From assembly GCF_016907475.1 (NCBI RefSeq), contig NZ_JAFBCA010000001.1, positions 3,596,001-3,660,000 of the forward strand: a stretch of DNA of 64,000 nucleotides, given 5' to 3'. Under the pieces are notes generated by a model, which had not been told where the DNA came from, did not search any database, and was given only the letters and a program-made list of their open reading frames with translations. Positions within the stretch are counted from its first letter, which is position 1. Each line of letters opens with the position of its first letter. Position numbers and translations under genes: made by a program. Origin of the DNA: Nocardioides cavernae. GTDB lineage: Bacteria; Actinomycetota; Actinomycetes; Propionibacteriales; Nocardioidaceae. Positions 17,880-25,616 of this stretch are shown one piece after another.

Positions 17880-17885
17880 GCGGAC

Positions 17886-17891
17886 ACCCTA
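17886..17891 (-). promoter_or_regulatory. TAGGGT -10 box, leaderless promoter of GT-C gene
   Basis: On the minus strand TAGGGT is followed by a 6-nt spacer and the GTG start at 17879, so transcription would begin at or next to the start codon. No Shine-Dalgarno sequence is present. Confidence 0.55.
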
Positions 17892-17914
17892 CGGAGTACG
17901 GCAGCGGCGGCCGG

Positions 17915-19540
17915 TCAGGCCGGCAGCACCAGGTTGCGCCGTCGCAGGACCACGACCCCCGCGGCCGCGAGGAGGGCTGCCACCAGACCCAGCCCCAGCA
18001 GCGGCCCCTGGCTGATGTCGACGGCCGGAGCGTTCGGCACGTGACTGAACGGGGAGAGGTCCACGACCCAGGACGGGAGACCGAGGGAGGGGCCGAACAT
18101 CGGTCCCACGAACACGCACAGGACGACCAGGCCCCAGGCCACACCTGTCGCCCACCGGGGCAGCACCGTCACCACCACGACGACCGCGGCGCCGAGGACC
18201 GCGATCGCGGGGAGCTGCACCAGCGCTGCGCCCGCGAGCTCGCGGGCGAGCGCTCTCGTGCCACCCAGGGCCTGGCCGCCCGCGACGACCATCGCCGTCG
18301 CGAACAGCAGCATCAGGAGGGTGGCGCCGACGACGGCGTTGACCGCGTACGCACCCAGCCAGCGCAGCCGGGTGACCGCGGTGCCGAGCACCGGTTCCAG
18401 GACGCCGCCCGCCTCGTCGTGCCGCAGCCGCAGGAGCAGCGCGACGACGTAGATCGCGACTGCCGTGCCCGCGATCTGCAGCATCGAGGCCCAGTAGGCG
18501 CCGAGGAGGTCGGTGGCGCCGCCGAAGCTCTCGTACCACTGCGTGGCGGCTCCCTCGAGCCCTCCGATGCGCTCGCTGAGCGCCCCGAAGATGAGGCCGG
18601 TCCCGAGCAGGCCGACGGCCCACCCGAGGAGGGGGCCACGCTGCAGCCGCCACACCAGCCCAGCAGGTCTGACCAGGGTCGGGCCGGCACGCCCCGCTCC
18701 CGGCTGCTCGGGCCACATCCCGCGCCCCACGTCGCGCCGTGCGGCGAGGACGCCGGCCAGGGTCACCAGGACGGCCGTGGCCCCTGCGGCGAGCCCGAGC
18801 GGCCACCACAGGTCGTCGGCGAAGGGCCGCATCTGCTGGCCCCAGCCGATCGGGGAGACCCAGGCGGGCCACGCGCTCGTGACCCGCAGGGCTGCCGAGT
18901 CCACCGTCCCGACCATGTTGCCCAGGGCTGCGAGCGCGAAGGAGACTCCGAGGACCGCGGCCGCGGCCCCGGTCGCACCACGCGTCGTGGACGCCAGCTG
19001 CGCGGTGACCGCAGCGACGCCGGTGAAGACCATCCCGACGAGGGCGATCGACGCGCCGCCGACGAACGAGCCCGCCACCGGCTGCCCCGCCACGAGCAGG
19101 GCGGTCCCGAGGCCGACGGCCAGCGCCACCTCGGCGACCAGGGCCACGACGACGGCAGCGGCCAGCGAGGCGTACCGCCCGGTCGCACCCGCGGCCACCA
19201 GCTCCGACCGCCCGAGCTCCTCCGCCTGCCGGGTGTGCCTGACGACCGCCAGGATGCCCATCATGGCGGCGAGCACGGCCAGCACCAGGGCGTCGCGGTG
19301 CAGCGCGTAGCCCCCGACGCTGGGCCCGGTGACGAGACCGAGCACGCGCATGCCGGGGTTCTCGACCACGATCCGGGTGTCGGGCTCGAGGAGCTCGGGG
19401 TGATCGGCGTAGCTGGTGTCGAACATGGCCGTGGTCGCAGCCAGGAACACGGACATGCCGAGCACCCAGGCGGGGAGCGTCACCCGGTCGCGCCGGAGCG
19501 CCAGGAGTGCCAGCCGGGACCAACCGGTCACGCCGCTCAT
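17915..19540 (-). CDS. ABC exporter permease (polyketide-antibiotic exporter type)
   Basis: About 541 residues with two similar halves of about six membrane helices each, as in the large TnrB3/exporter-of-polyketide permeases that pair with DrrA-like ATPases. Hydrophobic blocks start at residue about 20 (LALLALRRDRVTLPAWVLG) and repeat after the central cytoplasmic loop (WRLQRGPLLGWAVGLLG). The ATG at 19540 overlaps the ATPase stop by 4 nt. It is expected to export a hydrophobic compound; substrate unknown. The gene follows devR and the ATPase on the same strand. Confidence 0.85.
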   Translation of the reverse strand: MSGVTGWSRLALLALRRDRVTLPAWVLGMSVFLAATTAMFDTSYADHPELLEPDTRIVVENPGMRVLGLVTGPSVGGYALHRDALVLAVLAAMMGILAVVRHTRQAEELGRSELVAAGATGRYASLAAAVVVALVAEVALAVGLGTALLVAGQPVAGSFVGGASIALVGMVFTGVAAVTAQLASTTRGATGAAAAVLGVSFALAALGNMVGTVDSAALRVTSAWPAWVSPIGWGQQMRPFADDLWWPLGLAAGATAVLVTLAGVLAARRDVGRGMWPEQPGAGRAGPTLVRPAGLVWRLQRGPLLGWAVGLLGTGLIFGALSERIGGLEGAATQWYESFGGATDLLGAYWASMLQIAGTAVAIYVVALLLRLRHDEAGGVLEPVLGTAVTRLRWLGAYAVNAVVGATLLMLLFATAMVVAGGQALGGTRALARELAGAALVQLPAIAVLGAAVVVVVTVLPRWATGVAWGLVVLCVFVGPMFGPSLGLPSWVVDLSPFSHVPNAPAVDISQGPLLGLGLVAALLAAAGVVVLRRRNLVLPA

Positions 19541-20472
19541 CGCCCCGCCACCACCTCGGCGTCCTGCACGCTCGACGCCCCTGCGATGTCCTGGCCGTAG
19601 TGCCGCAGGAAGATCTCCTCGAGCGTCGGCGGCGAGGTGACCAGCGACCGGACCTCGAGGTCGACCAGGCGGGCCAGCACCCGGTTCAGCTCGCGAGGAT
19701 CGACGCTGAAGGTCGCCCGGCCACCCTCGACGCGCGCGTCGTGCACGCCGGGCCACCCACCCACCGACCCGAGCGGCTCGACCGTCTGGACGACCACCGA
19801 GGTGCGGGTCAGGTGACGCAGCTCGTCGAAGGTGCCGGACTCGGCCGCTCGACCGGCCCGGATGATCGTGACGCGGTCGCAGAGCGCCTCGACCTCGGAC
19901 AGGATGTGGCTCGAGAGCAGGATGGTGCGTCCCTCCGTCCGCAGGTCCTGGACGACGTCCTGGAAGACCGCCTCCATCAGCGGGTCCAGACCCGACGTGG
20001 GTTCATCGAGCAGGTAGAGCTCGACGTCGGAGGAGAACGCCGCCACGAGTGCGACCTTCTGCCGGTTGCCCTTGGAGTAGGCGCGGATCCGTTTCGTGGG
20101 GTCGAGCCGGAACCGCTCGAGCAGCTCCTCGCGACGGCCCTGGTCGATGCCCCCGCGGAGCTCGCCGAGCACGTCGATCACCTCGCCCCCGGTCAGGTTC
20201 GGCCACAGGTTCACCTCACCGGGCACGTAGGCCAGGCGTCGGTGCAGCTGGACCGTGTCGCGCCACGGGTCGCCGCCGAGCAGGGAGAGCCGACCCCCGT
20301 CCGCGCGGAGCATCCCGAGCAGGACCCGGATCGTGGTCGTCTTGCCCGCGCCGTTGGGGCCGAGGAAGCCGTGCACCTCCCCCGCCTCCACCCGGAGGTC
20401 GAGGTGGTCGAGCGCGCGGACCCGAGGCCCGAAGTCCTTGACGAGACCGGAGAGCGCGATCGCGGCGGTCAT
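19537..20472 (-). CDS. ABC exporter ATP-binding protein (DrrA/CcmA type)
   Basis: 311 residues with Walker A (GPNGAGKTTT), Q-loop (YVPGEVNLWPNLTG), the signature YSKGNRQKVALVAAF typical of DrrA-type exporters, Walker B (LYLLDEPTSGLD) and switch His (LLSSHILSE). A C-terminal accessory domain of about 90 residues follows (RTSVVVQTVEPLGS onward). The ATG at 20472 is preceded by GGAGGAGGGGC. It powers the adjacent permease, with which it overlaps. Confidence 0.92.
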   Translation of the reverse strand: MTAAIALSGLVKDFGPRVRALDHLDLRVEAGEVHGFLGPNGAGKTTTIRVLLGMLRADGGRLSLLGGDPWRDTVQLHRRLAYVPGEVNLWPNLTGGEVIDVLGELRGGIDQGRREELLERFRLDPTKRIRAYSKGNRQKVALVAAFSSDVELYLLDEPTSGLDPLMEAVFQDVVQDLRTEGRTILLSSHILSEVEALCDRVTIIRAGRAAESGTFDELRHLTRTSVVVQTVEPLGSVGGWPGVHDARVEGGRATFSVDPRELNRVLARLVDLEVRSLVTSPPTLEEIFLRHYGQDIAGASSVQDAEVVAGR

Positions 20473-20506
20473 CAGCCCCTCCTCCTCTCACGCGCTGCGG
20501 CGCCCG

Positions 20507-20523
20507 GGGTGGCGGCGCCACCC
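20507..20523 (-). terminator. GC-rich hairpin between devR and the ABC exporter genes
   Basis: GGGTGGC-GGC-GCCACCC is a perfect 7-bp stem with a 3-nt loop. It lies about 80 nt past the devR stop and 35 nt before the ATPase start, so it may end devR transcription or attenuate the exporter genes. There is no U-run. Confidence 0.45.
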
Positions 20524-20602
20524 GCTTCCTCCACCACACCGCGATCGAGCCGCTCGTGGCAGGGCCGAACGTCACGCGACGAGCGGGACGCGCAGGAGCG
20601 AG

Positions 20603-21301
20603 CTAGGGGGCCTGGCGTCCCGGACGGCCGTCGCCCGGGGCCGGACGGCGGGTCGCCATCACCGCCGCCTGCGTCCGGCTCTCGACACCGAGCTTCGCGA
20701 GCAGCGTCGACACGTAGTTCTTGACCGTCTTCTCGGCCACGCCGAGGCGCTCGGCGATCTGGCGGTTGGTCAGCCCCTCGGCCACCAGCCCGAGGACCTG
20801 CTCCTCCTTGGGGGTCAGGTGCTGGGTGAGCGGGTCCTTGTCGGACCCCTGCCGCAGCCGGTGCAGCACCCGGGCCGTCACGGCCGGGTCGAGCATCGAC
20901 TGGCCCGCCGCCACCCGCCGTACGGCCATGACGAGGTCACCGCTGCTGATCTGCTTCAGCACGTAGCCGGAGGCGCCGGCCATGATGGCCGCGAAGAGCG
21001 CGTCGTCGTCGTCGTACGACGTCAGGACCAGCACCTCGATGCTCCGGTCGACCGACCGGACCTGGCGGCACACCTCGATGCCCGAGCCGTCGGGAAGCCG
21101 ACCGTCCACGATGGCGACGCGGGGACGCAGCGCGGTGATGAGAGCCTCGCCCTCGGCGGCCGAACCGGCCTCGCCGATCACCTCGATGCCGGGCTCGCAC
21201 TCCAGGAGCGTGCGGACCCCCCTCCGGACGAGCTCGTGGTCGTCCAGCAAGAACACCGTGATGGTGTCGGCCGAGACGGGGACATCCGCGTGTCCGTCCA
21301 T
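20603..21301 (-). CDS. devR: DevR/DosR-like NarL-family response regulator
   Basis: 232 residues. The receiver domain has the acidic pocket (FLLDDHELVRRGV) and phospho-acceptor Asp in VAIVDGRLPDGSG, then Thr/Lys switch residues (LVLTSYDDDDAL; GYVLKQ). The C-terminal LuxR HTH reads LTPKEEQVLGLVAEGLTNRQ then VAEKTVKNYVSTLLAKLG, nearly identical to what I recall of mycobacterial DevR. In mycobacteria DevR activates the hypoxia/NO dormancy regulon. The devS-like kinase gene lies 0.8 kb upstream on the same strand, with one small gene between. The ATG start at 21301 has no strong Shine-Dalgarno. Confidence 0.93.
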   Translation of the reverse strand: MDGHADVPVSADTITVFLLDDHELVRRGVRTLLECEPGIEVIGEAGSAAEGEALITALRPRVAIVDGRLPDGSGIEVCRQVRSVDRSIEVLVLTSYDDDDALFAAIMAGASGYVLKQISSGDLVMAVRRVAAGQSMLDPAVTARVLHRLRQGSDKDPLTQHLTPKEEQVLGLVAEGLTNRQIAERLGVAEKTVKNYVSTLLAKLGVESRTQAAVMATRRPAPGDGRPGRQAP

Positions 21302-21320
21302 ACGAGCACGGTACTACCGC

Positions 21321-21339
21321 CCGGGGCCAATGGCCCCGG
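21321..21339. promoter_or_regulatory. 8-bp inverted repeat just upstream of devR
   Basis: CCGGGGCC-AAT-GGCCCCGG is perfectly dyad symmetric and ends 20 nt before the devR start. Its GGGGCC/GGCCCC arms resemble a DevR half-site, but the spacing is one base longer than the mycobacterial box. It could be an operator or a hairpin in the devR leader. Confidence 0.45.
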
Positions 21340-21513
21340 ACTTCCTACCTGGTACTGACCGGTCCTACGTCACGTCCTCCCGGGTGCGGCGTTGCGCCGC
21401 GGCAGTCACGAGGCGGGCGGCGCGCACGGCGGACCGGGCTCGCCAGTGCCTCCACAGGCCTCGGTCGGTGTCGGGGCCGACGCGGCTCCGGGGCCGTCTC
21501 CGGTCGCGGGCGG

Positions 21514-21828
21514 TCATCGGGACCTCCGCGGCAGGGGCACCTCAGGGGCGCGCACGCCGGCCCAGGCGCGCAGGCGGGGGCGGCTGCCCGCGGCCGGCCG
21601 CTGGGCCAGCAGGTCCCTGGTCCTGCGCTCTGCCTCCGCCACCACCTCCGAGGTCAGGAAGCCGTCGAGCAGTGCGGTGCGCACCGATCGGGAGAAGGTC
21701 CGCAGCACCGAACCGGCCGGCACGTCGCAGCGGTCGAGGACGAGGCGGTCCGCCGCGTCCCTCAGGTCCTGGTTGGTCAGACCGGGCATCCAGGTCAGGT
21801 CGGCCACCCCTACGGGCGCGTTCGTCAT
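21514..21828 (-). CDS. Small conserved-looking protein of unknown function between devS and devR
   Basis: 104 residues, not recognised. The central part (LTNQDLRDAADRLVLDRCDVPAGSVLRT and on to TRDLLAQRP) looks like two or three amphipathic helices and may be a small helical dimerisation domain; the C-terminus is basic and proline-rich. ATG 21828 follows GGGGGAGGAGCACTC and overlaps the stop of a 10-codon leader ORF (ATGA). Located between a DevS-like kinase and DevR with a DevR-like box at its promoter, it is probably part of that regulon. Function unknown. Confidence 0.7.
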   Translation of the reverse strand: MTNAPVGVADLTWMPGLTNQDLRDAADRLVLDRCDVPAGSVLRTFSRSVRTALLDGFLTSEVVAEAERRTRDLLAQRPAAGSRPRLRAWAGVRAPEVPLPRRSR

Positions 21829-21857
21829 GAGTGCTCCTCCCCCTGCTGCGGAACCAT
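21825..21857 (-). CDS. Putative 10-residue leader peptide MVPQQGEEHS
   Basis: ATG 21857 follows a strong AGGAGGAAGC, encodes MVPQQGEEHS, and its TGA overlaps the ATG of the next gene by 4 nt. A ribosome translating it would be delivered directly to the main start. Too short to prove by sequence alone, but the Shine-Dalgarno and the overlap are unusually good. Confidence 0.5.
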   Translation of the reverse strand: MVPQQGEEHS

Positions 21858-21873
21858 GCTTCCTCCTGTCCGT

Positions 21874-21898
21874 GCACCCGGGTCGCGTTCCCGGGTGC
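21874..21898 (-). other. Leader hairpin 2 (proximal)
   Basis: GCACCCGGG (minus strand, 21898-21890) and CCCGGGTGC (21882-21874) pair perfectly over 9 bp with a 7-nt loop. The left arm shares GCACCC with the right arm of the distal hairpin at 21893-21968, so only one of the two can form at a time. The leader-ORF Shine-Dalgarno follows within about 10 nt. Confidence 0.6.
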
Positions 21899-21968
21899 CC
21901 CGTTCCACCGACCCTCGTGTTCGTCAGCACGGCGTGCGGCTGAGGAGCGCCGGTGGAGCGGGGCACCC
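21893..21968 (-). other. Leader hairpin 1 (distal), 18-bp stem
   Basis: On the plus strand GGGTGCCCCGTTCCACCG (21893-21910) and CGGTGGAGCGGGGCACCC (21951-21968) are complementary with one mismatch, enclosing a 40-nt loop. In the predicted transcript this is the first structure formed. Confidence 0.65.
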
Positions 21969-21990
21969 GGTGCGACCCCGGTGCGACTCC

Positions 21991-22033
21991 ATAGCAATGC
22001 AGCGCAGGACAGGGCGCAACGGACCAAAGTCCC
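21991..22033 (-). promoter_or_regulatory. Candidate DevR-activated promoter of the small gene
   Basis: Minus strand: -35-like TTGCGC (22019-22014), 17-nt spacer, -10-like TGCTAT (21996-21991). Abutting the -35 is a dyad, read on the plus strand as CGGACCAAAGTCCC (22020-22033), matching the 14-nt core of the mycobacterial DevR box GGGACTWWAGTCCC at 12 of 14 positions. The position, centred near -43 from the expected start site, suits an activator. The implied leader is about 155 nt. Confidence 0.55.
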
Positions 22034-22090
22034 CGCCCGTTCGGGACCCGATCCCGGGACGCGAGTGGCCGAGAAGTCCCGGGACCGCGG

Positions 22091-23845
22091 TCAGCCGCCC
22101 TGGATCGTCGAGCCGCCATCGACGAGCGGGACGCGCCACGTGAGGGTCGTGCCGGTGCCTGCCTCGGACTCGATCACGAGCTCACCCCCGTGACCGGCCG
22201 CCCGCTCGCGCATGTTGTGCAACCCGCTCTCCAGGACGTCCTGCGGCATGCCGAGCCCGTCGTCGGCGACGATCACCTCGAGCGTGTCGTGGTCGACGAT
22301 CACCCTCACCTCCACCGTCGAGGCGTGCGCGTGCCTGCTGACGTTGGTCAGCGCCTCACCCACGACTGCCAGCAGGTCCGGGGTGACCGACGCGGGCACT
22401 GTGGTGCGGATCGGTCCCTCGAGCCGCAGCTTGGGCCGCAGCTTCATCGTCGCGGCTGCTCGGTCGACGAGGATCTCGATCTCGGTCTGCAGGTCTGTCG
22501 AGCCCTCGAGCGCCCCGAGGGCGAAGATCGCGCGGCGGATGTCCTTGATCGTGTCGTCGATGTCGACGATGGCCTGGCGCAGACGCCGGGCCGGCTCGCC
22601 GGCGGGCACCATCCGCACAGTGCTGTCCAGCCCGAGGCCCACGCCGAACAGCCGTTGGATGACCAGGTCGTGCAGGTCTCGCCCGATGCGGTCGCGGTCC
22701 TCCAGCAGCGACATCCGCTTCCGGTCCTCCCGGCTCCTGGCGACCTGCAGGGCGAGTGCCGCCTGCTCGGCGAAGCTGGTGGGCAGGCGCGGGTCGAGGC
22801 GTCGGAAGGCGTCGATGCGCTCGGGCGTCCACGCCAGCGAGATCACGCCCTCGATCCCCGACCCGGATCGCAGCGGGAGGGCCATCATCGGACCGAGCTG
22901 GGGCCAGTCGTCGAGGGACGAGGGGTCCACGGCGCGCGGATCCGTGGCGAGGTCGTCCACGGAGACCGGCAGGCCGGTGCGCACCACCAGGCTGGCCAGC
23001 GACTTCTCCATCGGCAGGGCGTGCATGGCCTCCCGGTCGACCGGTGCTCCCGCCACCACCTCGAGGTGCAGGTCCTGGGGGTCGGAACCGCTGACGACCC
23101 AGGCGACGTCGGCGCCCGACACCGACCTGGCCCGGTCGGCCACGGCCTGCAGCGCGCGGTCAGTAGGGGTGTCCTCGGAGAGCAGGGAGGTGATCTCGAC
23201 GGTGGCGCTCAGCCAGGCCTGGCGTCGCTCGGCCTCCTCGTAGAGCGTGGCGTTCTCGATCGCGACGCCCGCGGCGGCCGCCAGTGCCACGGCGACCAGC
23301 TCGTCGACCTCGGTGAAGTCCTGCCCGCCCTCCTTGTCGGTGAGGTAGAGGTAGCCGAACACGTGCTCGCGCGTCCGGACGGGCACACCGAGGAACGACG
23401 TCATCACCGGGTGGTGCTCGGGGAACCCGTACGACGCCGGGTGCGCGGCGATGTCTCGCAGGCGGAGCGGACGCGGCTCGTCGATGAGCTGGCCGAGCAG
23501 ACCGTGCCCTGCCGGCCAGTCGCCGATCTGCGCGACCACGTCGCTGCCCATCCCGTGGTGCACGAACGTGCGCAGCACGCGGTCGGGTCCTTCGGTCAGG
23601 ACGCCGAGTGCTGCATACCTCGCGCCGACGAGGTTGCTGGCGGCGCGGACGATGCGCGTCGGCACGCCGTCGAGGGTGAGCTCGGAGGCGATGGCGACCA
23701 TCGCGTCGAGGAGGTGCCGGAGCCTGACCTGCTCGTCGAGCACCCCCTGCACGCGCGTCAGGACCTCCCGGAGGAGGTGATCGAAATCGACCTCCGCCAG
23801 TCCGTCGTCCCTCGGCTCCGCGCCGCCGTCCCCGTCCGCGTGCAA
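22091..23845 (-). CDS. devS: DevS/DosT-like GAF-GAF sensor histidine kinase
   Basis: 584 residues. Two N-terminal GAF domains (about 60-205 and 225-370) precede a HisKA_3 dimerisation domain with the phospho-acceptor His in RDRIGRDLHDLVIQRLFGVG and a HATPase domain (GEALTNVSRHAHAS; VADDGLGMP). GAF-1 carries YGFPEHHPVMTSFLGVPV, the region that contains the haem-ligating His in mycobacterial DevS, so O2/NO/CO sensing is likely. It should phosphorylate the DevR-like regulator at 20603. The start is a TTG at 23845 preceded by GGGAGGGCGA, chosen for that Shine-Dalgarno. No membrane segments, so cytosolic. Confidence 0.9.
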   Translation of the reverse strand: MHADGDGGAEPRDDGLAEVDFDHLLREVLTRVQGVLDEQVRLRHLLDAMVAIASELTLDGVPTRIVRAASNLVGARYAALGVLTEGPDRVLRTFVHHGMGSDVVAQIGDWPAGHGLLGQLIDEPRPLRLRDIAAHPASYGFPEHHPVMTSFLGVPVRTREHVFGYLYLTDKEGGQDFTEVDELVAVALAAAAGVAIENATLYEEAERRQAWLSATVEITSLLSEDTPTDRALQAVADRARSVSGADVAWVVSGSDPQDLHLEVVAGAPVDREAMHALPMEKSLASLVVRTGLPVSVDDLATDPRAVDPSSLDDWPQLGPMMALPLRSGSGIEGVISLAWTPERIDAFRRLDPRLPTSFAEQAALALQVARSREDRKRMSLLEDRDRIGRDLHDLVIQRLFGVGLGLDSTVRMVPAGEPARRLRQAIVDIDDTIKDIRRAIFALGALEGSTDLQTEIEILVDRAAATMKLRPKLRLEGPIRTTVPASVTPDLLAVVGEALTNVSRHAHASTVEVRVIVDHDTLEVIVADDGLGMPQDVLESGLHNMRERAAGHGGELVIESEAGTGTTLTWRVPLVDGGSTIQGG

Positions 23846-23943
23846 TCGCCCTCCCGACGTTTCCCGCGACTCCCGAGCCTAGTCCTGGGCCGCGTGCACC
23901 GGAACCCCGCCGGCGGCGATTCCGCACGAGTCGCCACCGCTCC

Positions 23944-23949
23944 TAGAAT
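23944..23949 (+). promoter_or_regulatory. TAGAAT -10 box upstream of MFS gene
   Basis: A good TAGAAT hexamer in the devS/MFS divergent gap, about 75 nt before the GTG start at 24026. No clear -35 is seen (TTCCGC at 23920 is a poor match). Confidence 0.4.
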
Positions 23950-24025
23950 GGGCACCGCAGAGGGTTCAACGCGTCCTTGGAGGTGGGTTCGGCGCGTCGT
24001 ACCGACGCACCCGAAGGACCCCCTC

Positions 24026-25294
24026 GTGACCCCTCTCGCCTCCTATCGACGACTCCTGTCGATCGCCGGCCCCGCCTACGTCCTCGTGGCGTTCGTCGGG
24101 CGCCTCCCGCTGGCCATGAGCCAGCTCGGCACGCTCCTGCTCGTCTCCACCGCGACCGGCAGCTACGGCCTCGGCGGCCTCAGCGCCGGCGCCCTCGCCG
24201 TCGCCAACGCCGTCGGCGCGCCGATCGCGGGCTCGCTGGCCGACCGGGTCGGGCAGCGTCCCGTCGTGCTCGTCCAGTCGCTGCTGGGCGCCACCGGCCT
24301 GGCCACGCTCGTCGCCGTCGTCGGCAGCGGGTCCACGGACGCCGCCATCGTGCTCAGCGCCGCCGCCACCGGCCTGGTGCTCCCGCAGGTGGGGCCCCTG
24401 GCCCGCGTCCGGTGGCGGCCCCTGACCCGCTCGACCGGGGCGCACCAGCGTCGGCTCGTGGACGCCGCGTTCTCCTACGAGGGAGCTGCCGACGAGGCCT
24501 CGTTCGCGATCGGGCCCGCCCTGGTCGGACTCTCCGTCGCGATGGTCTCGCCGTCCGGCGCGCTGCTGCTCGCGGCGGTGCTGCTGGCGGTCTTCGGGTC
24601 GGCCTTCGCCCTCGACCCGTCCGCGCGCCTGGCCCACGACGCCGACCACCCGGTCGGCGGGGGCCGTCTGCTGGGCGCCGCGTTCGTCGTGCTCGTCGGC
24701 GCGCAGGTCTCCATCGGGATGCTCTTCGGCGCCACGCAGACCGGAGCCACCGTGCTCGCCACCGATGCCGGCACGCCCGGCGTCGCTGGGCTGGTGCACG
24801 CCACCCTGGGCGTCGGCAGCGCGCTCGCCGGCCTGGCGACGGCGTACGTCCCCGAGCGCATCGGGCACGAGCGCCGGGCGCTCGTCGCGGCGTGGGCGCT
24901 GCTCGTGCTCTCGCTCCCCCTCCTGGCCGTCGGGTCGTTGGCCGGCACCGCCGCCACCGTGCTCTTCCTCGGGTTCGCCGTAGCGCCCTACATGATCGCC
25001 GTCTTCTCCCTCGCCGAGCGCGTGGTGCCGGCCGCCCGGGTCGGCGCGGCGATGACGACCCTGGCCAGCGCGACCGGCCTCGGCTACGCGCTCGGCTCGA
25101 GCCTCGCCGGTCGCCTCGCCGACGCGTCGGGGGCGACGGCGGCGTTCGGCGTGACCGTCGGTGCGACGGTGCTCGCGGTCGCGCTGATGTCGACCCAGCA
25201 GCGGCGCCTCCGCACGGCATCGACCGTCGAGAAGCCCGCAGCGCCGGTGCCGGTCGAGCGTCGAGTGGCAACGACGATGGGCAGCAGCAGGTAG
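24026..25294 (+). CDS. MFS transporter
   Basis: About 422 residues with 12 hydrophobic segments. The MFS motif between helices 2 and 3 is visible as GSLADRVGQRPVVL, and a long central loop separates the halves (RARLAHDADHP region). The GTG start at 24026 follows GAAGGACC at a spacing of 8. MFS proteins of this sort act as proton-driven exporters of small molecules; the substrate is unknown. An upstream open frame in phase has no transporter features and lies antisense to devS, so it was not used. A GC hairpin after the stop suggests a single-gene unit. Confidence 0.88.
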   Translation: MTPLASYRRLLSIAGPAYVLVAFVGRLPLAMSQLGTLLLVSTATGSYGLGGLSAGALAVANAVGAPIAGSLADRVGQRPVVLVQSLLGATGLATLVAVVGSGSTDAAIVLSAAATGLVLPQVGPLARVRWRPLTRSTGAHQRRLVDAAFSYEGAADEASFAIGPALVGLSVAMVSPSGALLLAAVLLAVFGSAFALDPSARLAHDADHPVGGGRLLGAAFVVLVGAQVSIGMLFGATQTGATVLATDAGTPGVAGLVHATLGVGSALAGLATAYVPERIGHERRALVAAWALLVLSLPLLAVGSLAGTAATVLFLGFAVAPYMIAVFSLAERVVPAARVGAAMTTLASATGLGYALGSSLAGRLADASGATAAFGVTVGATVLAVALMSTQQRRLRTASTVEKPAAPVPVERRVATTMGSSR

Positions 25295-25312
25295 GTTGGA
25301 GGGGTCCACGAC

Positions 25313-25333
25313 GCTGCGGCACCGCGCCGCAGC
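25313..25333 (+). terminator. Hairpin after MFS gene
   Basis: GCTGCGGC-ACCGC-GCCGCAGC is a perfect 8-bp stem with a 5-nt loop, 19 nt past the MFS stop. No U-tract, as is common in high-GC actinobacteria. Confidence 0.6.
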
Positions 25334-25357
25334 CCTGCTGGGCGGGTCGGACGCCTC

Positions 25358-25615
25358 ATGCTGGAACCTGGACCAGGACTCGATCCCGGTCGGCACCTGC
25401 GCCTGACGTCGCTGCTCGAGGACGTCAAGGCGGCCCGCCGGCTCCTCGACCTCGCCCGGCACGACAAGCGGCACGTGGAGCAGCAGCAGCTGCGCAGGGA
25501 CCTGCTCGCCTCGCTCGAGGCCTACGCCGCCGCCCTGACCCTGGCGGGGGCACCCGTGCCCCCGCGGCTGCGGTCCGAGATCAACCTCTACAAGGGGCTC
25601 GGCGCCCGGGGGTGA
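25358..25615 (+). CDS. Small helical hypothetical protein
   Basis: 85 residues, not recognised. Highly charged and helical (LTSLLEDVKAARRLLDLARHDKRHVEQQ, then LLASLEAYAAALTLAG), without membrane segment or signal. The ATG at 25358 lacks a good Shine-Dalgarno; a TAGGTT box lies about 65 nt upstream. It fills a gap where nothing else codes and its third-position GC is like that of the neighbours, so it is probably real. It ends just before the convergent GH16 gene. Confidence 0.55.
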   Translation: MLEPGPGLDPGRHLRLTSLLEDVKAARRLLDLARHDKRHVEQQQLRRDLLASLEAYAAALTLAGAPVPPRLRSEINLYKGLGARG

Positions 25616-25616
25616 G

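Noticed and set aside
20562..20575. DevR-like box before the ABC exporter ATPase gene
   Set aside because: Only 10 of 14 core positions match and no promoter is evident at the right spacing, so it is mentioned only as a weak candidate.
22190..24025. Long plus-strand open frame running into the MFS transporter
   Set aside because: It is antisense to the devS kinase, whose GAF and kinase motifs are unambiguous; only the part from GTG 24026 has transporter features.
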